Below, in pieces: positions 8,686-17,716 of a DNA stretch of 38,009 nt (position 1 is the stretch's first letter; the number at the start of each line of letters is the position of its first letter). The position numbers and the translations under genes were made by a program. Source of the stretch: Candidatus Aegiribacteria sp. (GTDB taxonomy: Bacteria; Fermentibacterota; Fermentibacteria; Fermentibacterales; JCC-6); contig JAGLOY010000012.1 in NCBI GenBank assembly GCA_023138735.1, forward strand, positions 1 to 38,009. The letters are read 5' to 3'. The notes below the pieces were generated by a model that saw only the letters and a list, made by a program, of their open reading frames with translations, was not told the DNA's origin and searched no databases.

Positions 8686-11600
8686 GTCAGGCCGGGTTAT
8701 TCTGCCTAATATTAAATCGCTCTTCAGTGCTTCGATATAACTTGAGAATTCATCACTGAACTGCAAGAGAGAAGAAGCAGATAGATCGTTGAGTATGCCT
8801 GCTATCTGGTACTGCGTTTCATTCTCCCCTATGATATGGACCAGTTTCCCGCGGGCATCATCAATGAGAGTAACTGTCCGTGCTCCCTGAATAGTACTGT
8901 AATGCGGTATACCACTGTAGGATGAGGAGAAAAGGACAAAAAGCCACTGTATCTCAAATTTAACTAACTCCGCATTCAGCGAATCCTGTTCTTCAAGTGC
9001 AAGTATTCCTGAATGCGCGTTATCCAGTAACGATGATTCTCGAATGACTGGCGCTCCTGCTTGATCATCCCTTAGCCTCATGAAACAGTAAAGCGGCCCG
9101 CCAATACGTTCCCAGAGTATTTCCAGCTCTTCTCTGATACCGCCCGATGCATCGTTCAGAGTAGGTGAGGATTCTATAAAGATAACCATTTCAAATATGC
9201 GCCTGTCGAATCTTAGCAGAGTCACTTCATTGGACAGATATATTCGTCTTGCAGCGTCCGAATCAAGTCCTGTGCGGAGCAGTGCTTCATTCAATTCGTC
9301 CATCATCTGCGATATTTCCATTGGCCAGGCTGTTATATCAGAAAAATCATTACTGCTGAAGCTGCCCAGGATATCACTGATTATCTGAATCCCCTCAAGA
9401 TCACCCTCTGCAGCCAGAATGCGTCCCTTCAATGCCCTCTGAATTGGAAGTACATCAAGCTCACTCTGAGTGAGATCATTCAGGTATAACCGTACTGCAG
9501 CAGTATCTCCCTCCTCGAACTGCCGAAGAACATCCAGCCCTTCCTGCATCTTCTGTAATTGCAGATCGGTAAACTCTTGCATTGTATTTACGATTTCTGG
9601 ATAGTTGGAATTCAGCATATTGATGAGTTCAACCTGAAGACTGTCTGCAGATTCTTCGAATTTAATAAAAGTAGTACCATAGTCGAACATAAGTACTCTG
9701 AACAGTGGAGTTTGCGTGAATGTTTCATCGTATGTTCTCAGCAGTTTATGAAACACTTGCATTCTAATCTGCCAGTGCAGATGAACACCATCCATGGACT
9801 TTGTGAGAGTATTAAGGATATTGATCTTCCCGGTGTAGGCTTCTCTGTTATGAGCATGGAGATCCCATGCATCCCGGAGCTCAGCAAGAGCACTGTCTGG
9901 ATTTCCAGTATTAATCCAGACAAGGGCAAGGTTATTATGAACCTCAGCATAATCCGGAGCCATACTGGTAAGCGAATCGTAGGCTGCCATACCAAGCATC
10001 ATATACCGGGCAGACTCTTGCCGATCTTCCGCAGTCATTCCGTTCATAAAGAGGATGTTCGTCATCGGTGGTGAAATCTGCTGATACAGCCTTGCAGCTG
10101 AAATGTATGCACTGCCGAGGGCGTACCACCCTCCGAGCTCACTATGATTTGTCTCAACACATTTTTCGCACCATGCAATCGAACTGTCCGCCGCATGCAT
10201 CGTATTGTCATAGTAGTAGAGAGCTCGCTGGGCAGCGTCAGGATCACCGGTATTCCGCCATTCCGCAGCAGCGGCTACGGTATTTTCCATTCCAGACTGT
10301 ATATGGACAAGGAACATGTCTTTTCCTCTGAACAGCTCTTTCCCTGATCTCATCGCCCTGAAATATTCCGGGAGAGCAACAACTCCGAGAAGAGTGGCGG
10401 CAAGAATAAGGAATACTGCAAGGCCATATCTCCTGGCACGCTTAACAGGAGTGAATTCACAGGGGATGGACGCAAGCAGCAGGCCTGTAAAAAGCGCCAG
10501 AAGCAAAGCAGATACGGGCCATCTAAGGGCTACCGATACTGTAGCTTCAGCCAGCAGGGCAGCTATACCAGCGATTATTCCGGGAACCAGCCATTTAGCT
10601 GTTGTGTCACTGCTATCGCTGCGCGGATAGTTGGATTCTCTTTTTCTGTATACTATTCTGAAAATGGAATAACCTACAGCTGCCCATAACAGCAGCCCTA
10701 TTATCCCGGTATCACCGAGAATCTCAAGATACTCACAATGCGCATGAAGTGTATTGTGGCTGACGCCAAGAAGGAAGTACTCCGGATTTCTGAACTGAGG
10801 AAATACTATCTGGAATGATCCCGGACCGTATCCCAGGATTGGATTGTTCATTACCATTGATAGGGTACCGGACCAGATAAGCCTTCTAACCTGGAAAGTA
10901 CCGGTTTCTACTGAAGTAAGTTCTTCCATTCGGCTTCCCAGGAGGATAACTGAGCCTCCTATCAGAATCAGCAGTACAAGAAGCAACGGAAGAAATAATC
11001 TCATATTCTTTCTGATGAATGGAACGAAGAAGAGAAATACAGTAATGGTGAACAGACCTATCAGGCTGCCCCTTGTTTTACTTGCAAGTATCGCGCCGGT
11101 GCAGAGGAGAGCAAAACAGGCTGCTGATACTATCCTGATTTTTGACAGCCTGAACCTGCTGAGCAGGAATCCTGCACCTACCGGCAGCATCGCCATTGAG
11201 AAACTCCCGAGAAGGTTTGCATTACCCATGGTCCCGGAACTTCTCGCCATCCGGGTAAGACCTGCATCCCATGGGAAGATTATTATGCCCATGGACTGAA
11301 GGATAGCGTAAACAGACAAAATGGAAGCAGATACTACCAAAACCCACAGTATTGTATCCCTGACTTTCTCAGTGAATGATACCGCCATGACAAATACGAT
11401 GCCTCCAAGAGCAATAGTGCTGTACATATACTTGGAAGCATTGACTGATTGAACTCCGGAATAATGACGGAACAGCATCCATAGAACAAGAAGAATGAAT
11501 GATACGAAAAGTGACCTGCTGAGCCTTGCCGAGGCAATCCTGCCGTCAATTACGATGCCCAGAGCCGCTACCAGTAATGCGAGCGCCGTACCTCCTACGT

Positions 11601-11715
11601 AGATGGCTTCCTTCACCAATATGCTGCTTCTGCTGTTTGTATGAACAAGGAACATCGATCCCAGTATCGTAAAAATAATGATCATCTGGATTGCGGTTCG
11701 GGTAAAACTCCTCAT
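8677..11715 (-). CDS. O-antigen ligase/polymerase-like (Wzy_C) membrane protein with C-terminal TPR region
   Basis: Probable ligase or polymerase of a surface polysaccharide, inner membrane, 1012 residues. The first 440 residues or so are about ten membrane segments. They include the Wzy_C-type periplasmic pattern GYGPGSFQIVFPQF followed by SHNTLHAHCEYLEILGDTG, in which the histidines and HxEYLE-like stretch are family hallmarks. The rest is soluble: tetratricopeptide-like helices near 505-640 (GWYALGSAYISAARLY, YAEVHNNLALVWINTGNPDSAL) and then a region of about 370 residues with no family I recognise. Fusion of a Wzy_C membrane domain to a large TPR region is known in several phyla. ATGA overlap with the WecA-like gene upstream. 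Ligase versus polymerase cannot be decided from sequence. Confidence 0.85.
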   Translation of the reverse strand: MRSFTRTAIQMIIIFTILGSMFLVHTNSRSSILVKEAIYVGGTALALLVAALGIVIDGRIASARLSRSLFVSFILLVLWMLFRHYSGVQSVNASKYMYSTIALGGIVFVMAVSFTEKVRDTILWVLVVSASILSVYAILQSMGIIIFPWDAGLTRMARSSGTMGNANLLGSFSMAMLPVGAGFLLSRFRLSKIRIVSAACFALLCTGAILASKTRGSLIGLFTITVFLFFVPFIRKNMRLFLPLLLVLLILIGGSVILLGSRMEELTSVETGTFQVRRLIWSGTLSMVMNNPILGYGPGSFQIVFPQFRNPEYFLLGVSHNTLHAHCEYLEILGDTGIIGLLLWAAVGYSIFRIVYRKRESNYPRSDSSDTTAKWLVPGIIAGIAALLAEATVSVALRWPVSALLLALFTGLLLASIPCEFTPVKRARRYGLAVFLILAATLLGVVALPEYFRAMRSGKELFRGKDMFLVHIQSGMENTVAAAAEWRNTGDPDAAQRALYYYDNTMHAADSSIAWCEKCVETNHSELGGWYALGSAYISAARLYQQISPPMTNILFMNGMTAEDRQESARYMMLGMAAYDSLTSMAPDYAEVHNNLALVWINTGNPDSALAELRDAWDLHAHNREAYTGKINILNTLTKSMDGVHLHWQIRMQVFHKLLRTYDETFTQTPLFRVLMFDYGTTFIKFEESADSLQVELINMLNSNYPEIVNTMQEFTDLQLQKMQEGLDVLRQFEEGDTAAVRLYLNDLTQSELDVLPIQRALKGRILAAEGDLEGIQIISDILGSFSSNDFSDITAWPMEISQMMDELNEALLRTGLDSDAARRIYLSNEVTLLRFDRRIFEMVIFIESSPTLNDASGGIREELEILWERIGGPLYCFMRLRDDQAGAPVIRESSLLDNAHSGILALEEQDSLNAELVKFEIQWLFVLFSSSYSGIPHYSTIQGARTVTLIDDARGKLVHIIGENETQYQIAGILNDLSASSLLQFSDEFSSYIEALKSDLILGRITRPDLP

Positions 11716-12785
11716 TTCCTAATCTCCCTGGTTTCAGCACGATTCATAAAAAATGAAAAGAGCGCTATCAGGCCAATAGCATGTGCAAACAGCAGAACTG
11801 CCTGATACGGTTTAAGCGTAGGAAGCAACAGAGCCAATGTGCCCATAAGAACCGCCACCACCAGTAGAACCATGACTGATTGAGTATGAGAAAATCCCAT
11901 CCGCATCAGCCGGTGGGCAAGATGATTCCTGTCCCCGTCGAAAAGAGGTTTTCCATTCTTCCATCTGTACTGCAATACGAAAGCAGTATCTATGATGGGA
12001 AGAGCAAGTATCAGTACCGGAGCAAAAATGGCAATCTCCCGGATGGATCCCTCCGGAGTATAAACGCCCAGAACAGCTATTATTCCAAGCATAAAACCAA
12101 GCATATTGCTGCCGCAGTCTCCCATGAAGATTGAAGCAGGATTGTAGTTGTAGAATAGAAATCCAATTGTCGCCCCACCAAGGGTTGCACTGATGAACGC
12201 GACGGGATAATTTCCGGAAATAAGATTGATGATGGTGAAGAAAATGGCAGCTATGGCGCAAGTTCCAGCAGAGAGGCCGTCTGCGTGATCGAGCAGATTT
12301 ACTGAATTGGTTATTCCAACAAGCCAGATCACAGTCAATGGAGCTGTAAGCCAGGCGTAACTGCTACCTGTAAGGAATACGTTCAGCAAAGCTCCCTGTG
12401 TAACAAAAACAAAACCGACAAGAATCGCAGCAACGGTATGAAGTGTAAGTTTGATAACAGCAGAAAGGCCAAGAATGTCGTCAATGAGCCCTACTATCGA
12501 CATCAGCCCCGCCCCGCCTATCACAAGCAGGCAGAGGGGTTTCCATCCGAATGATATCATGCTGCTGTCTCCATTAAGGAGAAACATGCCTGCAGCAACT
12601 GTCAATGCAAATGAGATGTAGATCGACATTCCACCCAGAAGAGGGGTAGTGATCAGATGCCTCTTTCTTCGATTCGGCTTGTCCACAAGCCTGCACTTCA
12701 GAGCAACCCGTCTTGCAAGCGGGGTTGAAAGCAGACTTACGCTCAGTGCTGCGAAGAAAGCAATGGCGATTTCTATAATACTCAT
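11712..12785 (-). CDS. WecA/MraY-family undecaprenyl-phosphate sugar-1-phosphate transferase
   Basis: Polytopic inner-membrane enzyme, 357 residues, that transfers a sugar-1-phosphate (family precedent: GlcNAc-1-P) from its UDP-sugar to undecaprenyl phosphate, starting a lipid-linked glycan. Family motifs are clear: LVDKPNRRKRH (33-43), the DD pair at 102-103 (GLIDDILGL), NLLDHADGLSAG (163-174), MGDCGSNMLG (221-230) and HLAHRL (288-293), which is typical of WecA/TagO rather than MraY. Its natural role here is probably to start a polymer handled by the Wzy_C protein just downstream, with which it shares an ATGA overlap. No good ribosome site is visible at this ATG, so the exact start is less certain than the family. 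Confidence 0.9.
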   Translation of the reverse strand: MSIIEIAIAFFAALSVSLLSTPLARRVALKCRLVDKPNRRKRHLITTPLLGGMSIYISFALTVAAGMFLLNGDSSMISFGWKPLCLLVIGGAGLMSIVGLIDDILGLSAVIKLTLHTVAAILVGFVFVTQGALLNVFLTGSSYAWLTAPLTVIWLVGITNSVNLLDHADGLSAGTCAIAAIFFTIINLISGNYPVAFISATLGGATIGFLFYNYNPASIFMGDCGSNMLGFMLGIIAVLGVYTPEGSIREIAIFAPVLILALPIIDTAFVLQYRWKNGKPLFDGDRNHLAHRLMRMGFSHTQSVMVLLVVAVLMGTLALLLPTLKPYQAVLLFAHAIGLIALFSFFMNRAETREIRK

Positions 12786-12818
12786 ACTGTATCACTATAC
12801 AAACAGATGTAGATTATC

Positions 12819-13886
12819 CTATTCAGTATCATTGATCTTTATACGCAGGCCATCGGTTCCGAACAGGTGGCTCCTCATCAGGTCCATTGTGAATTCGAAC
12901 ATCTCTCCAGCAGCTGCTTCAACTTTGGGGCCGCATCTTGACGCGAACTGCCTGCCGTTGAATTTCATGTAGATGATATTCTCATTACCCAGGGTTTCAA
13001 TAACTTCAACTACACCTGAAAGCAGACTGCCCTCAGTTGGATGTATATCCTCCGGCCTTATTCCGAAAAGGTATTCCCCATCCGGTACGTCTGAAAAGGG
13101 AGTATTCTCCAGAATAGCATCACCTGCATGAATCACACCGTTTTTTAACTCAACGTTCAGGAAATTCATTGAAGGGCTGCCGATAAATCCAGCCACAAAG
13201 CTATTATCAGGATTATCGTAGAGGTCCAGTGGTGTTGCTATCTGCTGAATAAATCCGTTCTTAAGCACCACTATCCTGTCTCCAAGTGTCATAGCCTCAG
13301 CCTGATCATGCGTCACGTATATCATTGTCGATCCAAGCTTTGTATGCAGCTGACTCAGTTCATTCCGCATCTGTACTCTCAGTTTGGCATCCAGATTAGA
13401 CAGGGGCTCATCAAAAAGAAATACAGCGGGGTGCCTGACGATCGCTCTTCCGAGGGCTACTCTCTGTCGCTGCCCTCCGGACAGCTCTCGTGGTTTTCTA
13501 TCCAGATAATCGGAGATCCCAAGAATTTCCGCCGTTTCCTTAACGTTCTTATCTATTTGATCTCCAGGCATTTTTTTCATCTTTAATGAAAATGCCATGT
13601 TATCGAATACCGTCATATGGGGATAGAGAGCATAATTCTGAAAAACCATCGCTATATCTCTATCCTGGGGTTTGATATTGGTTACATTCCGCTCATCGAT
13701 GAAAACCTCTCCTGTAGTCGGTTCCTCAAGTCCTGCGAGGACGCGCAGAGTAGTGGATTTGCCGCATCCGCTAGGACCAACCAGCACAAGAAATTCACCG
13801 TCCTGAACTTCGATATCGAAACTGGCAAGAGCAAGTATATCTTTCTGATAAGTTTTACTAATTCCCTGAAATCTCACAGAAGCCAA
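12819..13886 (-). CDS. Sugar ABC transporter ATP-binding protein, UgpC/MalK/MsmX type
   Basis: Nucleotide-binding subunit of carbohydrate importers, 355 residues. Start is TTG at 13886 with AAGGA eight bases upstream, giving the family-typical N-terminus MASVRFQGISKTY. Walker A is GPSGCGKST (37-45), the signature LSGGQRQRVALGRA, and Walker B FLFDEPLSNLDAKLR. The D-loop and H-loop (THDQAEAM) are intact. The last 120 residues form the OB/TOBE regulatory domain, with FGIRPEDI as in MalK. No permease or binding protein is adjacent, so it may energise transporters encoded elsewhere, as MsmX does. It follows the glycogen-binding-domain lipoprotein by 17 bases. Confidence 0.93.
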   Translation of the reverse strand: MASVRFQGISKTYQKDILALASFDIEVQDGEFLVLVGPSGCGKSTTLRVLAGLEEPTTGEVFIDERNVTNIKPQDRDIAMVFQNYALYPHMTVFDNMAFSLKMKKMPGDQIDKNVKETAEILGISDYLDRKPRELSGGQRQRVALGRAIVRHPAVFLFDEPLSNLDAKLRVQMRNELSQLHTKLGSTMIYVTHDQAEAMTLGDRIVVLKNGFIQQIATPLDLYDNPDNSFVAGFIGSPSMNFLNVELKNGVIHAGDAILENTPFSDVPDGEYLFGIRPEDIHPTEGSLLSGVVEVIETLGNENIIYMKFNGRQFASRCGPKVEAAAGEMFEFTMDLMRSHLFGTDGLRIKINDTE

Positions 13887-13903
13887 GAATCACGTCCTTT
13901 CGA

Positions 13904-14284
13904 TCAGTTCGTAAACATAATAATTGAAACGGTCCGTCCATCAAATAATGCGGTTTCGGGATTGAGCGGATCTTTTATCCATTTGTATCCGTTCACGTAG
14001 AACGCATATCGGTACACACCTCCGGGCAAGCCTGCAATGTCTATAGTCCAGAGGCCGGTGTCATCCTTCTCCATCCTCCCGGATAGAGGATCTATTATAC
14101 CTCCCGCAGCAACACTTCCTCCCCAGTCATTCCAGTCCGACAGAACCTGAACCGAGGATGCTCCGGGAAGCCACAGAAAAAGTCTGTTATCCTGTTCGAC
14201 AGGTTTCTGCATCGGTACAAACAGCGCACAGCCTGCGGTGATAATGAACAGGATAATTAATGCAACAGTGATTATTCTTGTCAT
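13904..14284 (-). CDS. Lipoprotein with a glycogen-binding (AMPK/CBM48-like) domain
   Basis: Small exported protein, 126 residues. The N-terminus is a hydrophobic signal with a lipobox-like TAGC, cysteine at residue 19; threonine at the -3 position is slightly atypical. Residues 33-125 read as a single early-set domain of the AMPK1_CBM/CBM48 type: a strand LFLWLPGASSVQVL, then SDWNDWG, where the family has GxFNxW, and the C-terminal pattern GVYRYAFYVNGYKWIKDP, which closely follows the family's GxYxYKFxVDGxWxxDP. This fold binds alpha-glucans or serves as a protein module. No catalytic domain is attached. ATGA overlap with the gene upstream, and the sugar ABC ATPase follows, so a glycan-sensing or capture role is possible but inferred. 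Confidence 0.75.
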   Translation of the reverse strand: MTRIITVALIILFIITAGCALFVPMQKPVEQDNRLFLWLPGASSVQVLSDWNDWGGSVAAGGIIDPLSGRMEKDDTGLWTIDIAGLPGGVYRYAFYVNGYKWIKDPLNPETALFDGRTVSIIMFTN

Positions 14285-15540
14285 TTAAACAGTCCTGTCA
14301 GGTTCATCCGCAGTGACGGAGAACTATCGTACTCCCACTCTATTCCTACAAGGCACATCACGGGACCAAGTGATGTCGTTACGGCAAGAACGCATTCAGG
14401 TTGAAGACTGTCATCGATATCTCCTGAAAACGATACTTCTGCGCAGACATCGTCCCTTGGCGAATAGGATGCGCTCCCGGTAACCCTGGTGCTGTCATCG
14501 ATTATCTCCACTGCTATGCCGGCTGAAGCGTAGGAATCGGAAACCGTGGAAGAGACATAAGCCCTGTAGTCTCCATCGGCATAGTAACCGAAGATCACAT
14601 CCCAGGTAATTCCTCCCTCGGATATCATACCAGCTGATGCTGATACTGAACTGAGGCTGTCACTCGAAAGGTCAAGCATACCCTTAATACCGGCGGAAAC
14701 GAAATACCTTCTTGATTCAAGGAATGCTCCCAGTGTGATTATCCTCTGTCCGGGTACGAATGCGCTTCCGGGAAGATCAATATTATCTCCCGCGAAATGC
14801 ATTCCGGGTACAATCTCTATCCTTCCCCACTGCGTATCTATGGGACGCAATTCCCGCAACTCGGCAGAAACTGCCCACTTACCTTCTTCTCCTTCAGCTC
14901 CGGCAACGATCAGCCATGGTTTGAAATAGCGGAAATCTCCCCTTACGGACAACACATTCACGGTGATATCCACGCCTTCGGAATCCGCTGGATGGATCCG
15001 TGCCCTGGAATAGTCCACTCCGGCGAATCCCATCCATGGTGAATGCACATTCAGCTGCGAAAGTGTATCTCCACTGGTGAGTTGAATGAGGTAATCACCA
15101 CTGAAACCCAGAACGCCACCTGAAGATACACCAAAGCCCTTTGTGGAATCGATATCCACCCAGCCCCACTCAAGTACAGGATTCGATAAACCGGCAATGA
15201 AAGGCTGTTGATCGTTCAGGTACACTCCTGCTGCTATCCAGGGTGTGCCGGGCCATTTTACCACGCCTCTGGCCCTTCTAAGCACTACGTGTGAAGTAGA
15301 ATCATTGCGCATCGCACCGGTTACGAGAAAATTCACCTCAGGTGATACAGCGCTTACTGAAACGGCGGCATCAACAGAGGTGCTGTCAATAACAGGATGG
15401 TTGTTGATCCAGTCCCCGCAGGCTGACGCATCTATCAGGCAGTCGTACCCGAATACCCAGTTCTCGGGAATGATGGAAACATCTGTTGAATCGGTACCTC
15501 CAGCGATAAGAATGATCAGGGTGATTAATGAAGTACTCAC
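14281..15540 (-). CDS. Exported beta-rich protein, probably outer-membrane associated
   Basis: I do not recognise a named family. The 419-residue product starts at GTG (15540) overlapping the stop of the PorV-like gene as GTGA. It opens with a short hydrophobic stretch (TSLITLIILIAGG) that could be a signal peptide. The remainder is almost entirely alternating hydrophobic/polar strands rich in Ser, Gly, Val and Asp, e.g. RRYFVSAGIKGMLDL and RAYVSSTVSDSYASAGIAVE, and ends in MNLTGLFK. This would suit a beta-barrel or a repeated beta-sandwich. It is sandwiched between the PorV-like protein and the glycogen-binding lipoprotein with overlaps on both sides, so the three are probably made together. 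Cysteines are few. Function unknown. Confidence 0.7.
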   Translation of the reverse strand: MSTSLITLIILIAGGTDSTDVSIIPENWVFGYDCLIDASACGDWINNHPVIDSTSVDAAVSVSAVSPEVNFLVTGAMRNDSTSHVVLRRARGVVKWPGTPWIAAGVYLNDQQPFIAGLSNPVLEWGWVDIDSTKGFGVSSGGVLGFSGDYLIQLTSGDTLSQLNVHSPWMGFAGVDYSRARIHPADSEGVDITVNVLSVRGDFRYFKPWLIVAGAEGEEGKWAVSAELRELRPIDTQWGRIEIVPGMHFAGDNIDLPGSAFVPGQRIITLGAFLESRRYFVSAGIKGMLDLSSDSLSSVSASAGMISEGGITWDVIFGYYADGDYRAYVSSTVSDSYASAGIAVEIIDDSTRVTGSASYSPRDDVCAEVSFSGDIDDSLQPECVLAVTTSLGPVMCLVGIEWEYDSSPSLRMNLTGLFK

Positions 15541-16328
15541 AGATAACCTCCCGGAGATACGGAAACACCCAGAACCTGCCTGCAGTCATGGTCGTTCAGT
15601 ATCACTGCCCAGTCCAGCTTCAGCCATTCATGTTCAAAGGATACTCCTGCATTCCAGGACGTGCCGTCGGATCCTGATCTTACAGTAAGCCAATCATTGA
15701 TATTAAGATCGAAACCGAGAGCACTTTTTCCATTCGTTACAGTAAAATGGCCGCGGAATTTTCTATCAAACACCGTTGAAAACCCATAACCTATGACCCT
15801 TTCCTGGAGTTTGTCTCCGAAGAGCCGCAGATTTGAAACGTTCACGGCTATGGCGATAGTCGGAAATATCGAAAACTGAAAACCGAGGCCAGCAGAAAGC
15901 ATTTCGCTGTAATTTCCAGCATCGTCATCAGTTACAGTCAATCCCAGTGACCCGCCGATTGAGATACTTGGTCCGAAAACGCCTTCCATGAAACCAATAG
16001 GATCTCCTTTGAGTGTCTTCGCTGCGATCAGCGCAACCTGAACCGTATCCGGTTCTGATTCGGAACGAAGGAGTCCTGCAGCTGCCCCGTAATTGTTTCC
16101 GCCCATTTCAAAGGCCGCGGCTGCAACAATGCTGTTGTTATCCATATCACTGATTGTCGAATAAACAGTAAACTGGGTTCTCGTGATTCTGACAAGTCCT
16201 GCCGGAGAAGTAAGGCATAAAGATGCATCGTTTGACCAGGCATATGAGCCACTGGCGCATCCAGCAGCAACCGGACCACTCGGAAAGGATTGCAGAGATA
16301 AAAGGAACAGAAGCAGGCAGCCGATCAG
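15537..16328 (-). CDS. PorV/UPF0164-like outer-membrane protein with a CTG start
   Basis: Predicted outer-membrane beta-barrel protein of 263 residues. The first ATG in frame is at 16145, but the open frame continues upstream to a TGA near 16385 with no ATG, GTG or TTG. The upstream part encodes a signal peptide (IGCLLLFLLSLQSFP) and then SGSYAWSNDASLCLTSPAGL. That matches the hallmark N-terminus of PorV/UPF0164/FadL-like proteins (aDDasALyyNPAGL), so it is surely translated. CTG at 16328 is chosen because GGAAGGGG lies six bases upstream and because CTGA overlaps the WbaP-like gene's stop in the same 4-base way as most neighbours. ATT at 16349 is the alternative and would give a signal peptide with a basic N-region. 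The rest is alternating strands ending SVSPGGYL. A sequencing error upstream cannot be excluded. Confidence 0.75.
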   Translation of the reverse strand: MIGCLLLFLLSLQSFPSGPVAAGCASGSYAWSNDASLCLTSPAGLVRITRTQFTVYSTISDMDNNSIVAAAAFEMGGNNYGAAAGLLRSESEPDTVQVALIAAKTLKGDPIGFMEGVFGPSISIGGSLGLTVTDDDAGNYSEMLSAGLGFQFSIFPTIAIAVNVSNLRLFGDKLQERVIGYGFSTVFDRKFRGHFTVTNGKSALGFDLNINDWLTVRSGSDGTSWNAGVSFEHEWLKLDWAVILNDHDCRQVLGVSVSPGGYL

Positions 16329-17716
16329 TATGCACCCCTTCCTTTGAATATTATCGCAACTGTTCTGAGCAGAATAGTGAAATCAAGCATCAGAGACTGA
16401 TTTCTAATATAGTAGTAATCATATCCCAGATTGTCATGAAGGGGAAGCTCCTTTCTGCCCATAATCTGCCACATGCCCGTAAGCCCCGGCTTGACATCCA
16501 GCCTGTGTCTCTGCCAGCTTGTGTACCCGTCCACTATGAAAGGCATCTCAGGTCTCGGTCCCACCAGACTCATATCACCACTTAGAATGTTGAAGAGCTG
16601 AGGCAGCTCGTCCAGGCTTGTTCTTCTGAGAAATCTTCCAATACCGGTAATCCTGGAATCGTTTATCGAAATGGGAGCTACTTCGTACTCATCAGATTCA
16701 GGTTTCATCGTTCTGAATTTGTAAAGTGTAAACTCTTTTCCCTTTAGCCCTACTCTCTTCTGACTGAACAGAGGTGAACCATTCTTTTTTATTAGCTGCA
16801 GAATGTATATCACTGACATCAAAGGAAATAGAATCAGAAGGAGTACTATAGATATCGACACATCCATGAATCTCTTGGTAATTCTGTGCAGTGCTCCCGG
16901 TTCACCGTACCCTATTTCAACTATTGGCAGCTTTGCCAGATCATCGACATCGGATACTCCCAGCGCAATCTCGAACAGATCTGTAACAAGCCTGTAGTGT
17001 ATCTCTGTATTCTCCACCAGAGAGATGATTTCCATAATTCTGGATCTGTCAAGCTCAGGTGCTGCGAAGAAAACTTCATCCACTTTCAGCCTGCTTATCG
17101 TCTCAACAATATCATCGAGTGAAGAGACAACCTCTACGTTTTCGAACATCGCCTCTTCTGTGGGGGTTGAATTGACTACTCCTGCTATTTCGGGAGCCTT
17201 TCCCGGAAGCCTTCTCAAAGCCGTAATAACCCTTGCCGCCACTTCTCCGGTTCCTACGATTAGAATTCTCGGAGCTTCCGTTACCGGAACAATAAACTGT
17301 GCTATCTTCCTTGCCAGATATCTGAAAAAAGCAGTCACCGGTATGGAGATTCCTATGAACATGAACAGGATCACCCTTGAAAATTCCATCCTTGCCATGT
17401 AACTGGCTGCCATAAGAGCAACAAGAAGAAATACGAAAGCCTTCAGAAGCTGCTGCAGCTCACCCAGGCTACCAAGGTGTCTTTTCGGAGTGTAAAGACC
17501 TGCCCTGGCAAAGGAAAATATCCAGAGAACGGCAACCACCGGCAGAACCAGTAGATACAGGCTCAACTGATGATGAAAATCCGGCAGGCTACCTGCGAAT
17601 ATCACAGTTCTGAGAACCCATGTAAGCATGAATACAAACGGAATGGTTACTATATCAGCTGCGATGAGAAGAATCATCAGTATTCTGTCAGCTCTTCTTA
17701 CAGGCGCCAGTTTCAT
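16325..17716 (-). CDS. Polyprenyl-phosphate sugar-1-phosphate transferase, WbaP/WcaJ type
   Basis: Initiating enzyme for an exopolysaccharide, capsule or O-antigen: it moves a hexose-1-phosphate to undecaprenyl phosphate. 463 residues. Four or five N-terminal membrane segments (15-140) are followed by a CoA-binding-like Rossmann region (ILIVGTGEVAARV, about 150-250). The C-terminal bacterial sugar transferase domain begins near 273 with one membrane-associated helix. It carries the family motifs KRVGLKGKEFTLYKFRTM, RRTSLDELPQLFNIL, SLVGPRPE and KPGLTGMWQI. ATGA overlap with the GT2 gene upstream and CTGA overlap with the PorV-like gene downstream. Two different initiating transferases (this and the WecA-like one at 11712) in one cluster is noteworthy. 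Confidence 0.94.
   Translation of the reverse strand: MKLAPVRRADRILMILLIAADIVTIPFVFMLTWVLRTVIFAGSLPDFHHQLSLYLLVLPVVAVLWIFSFARAGLYTPKRHLGSLGELQQLLKAFVFLLVALMAASYMARMEFSRVILFMFIGISIPVTAFFRYLARKIAQFIVPVTEAPRILIVGTGEVAARVITALRRLPGKAPEIAGVVNSTPTEEAMFENVEVVSSLDDIVETISRLKVDEVFFAAPELDRSRIMEIISLVENTEIHYRLVTDLFEIALGVSDVDDLAKLPIVEIGYGEPGALHRITKRFMDVSISIVLLLILFPLMSVIYILQLIKKNGSPLFSQKRVGLKGKEFTLYKFRTMKPESDEYEVAPISINDSRITGIGRFLRRTSLDELPQLFNILSGDMSLVGPRPEMPFIVDGYTSWQRHRLDVKPGLTGMWQIMGRKELPLHDNLGYDYYYIRNQSLMLDFTILLRTVAIIFKGRGAY
16326..16345 (-). promoter_or_regulatory. Ribosome site and CTG start of the PorV-like gene
   Basis: On the minus strand AAAGGAAGGGG (16345-16335) stands six bases before CTG (16328-16326). 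The CTG overlaps the TGA stop (16327-16325) of the preceding gene. This decides the start of a gene whose only ATG would remove its signal peptide. Confidence 0.55.

Noticed and set aside
12775-12818. Possible leaderless promoter (TATAGT) directly before the WecA-like start
   Set aside because: No -35 partner is visible and the gene sits in a same-strand run; a chance match is likely.
16147-16335. Minus-strand 62-codon frame beginning with an ATG near the WbaP-like stop
   Set aside because: It overlaps the true upstream part of the PorV-like gene in another frame, has no family features, and would not supply the PorV-type N-terminus.
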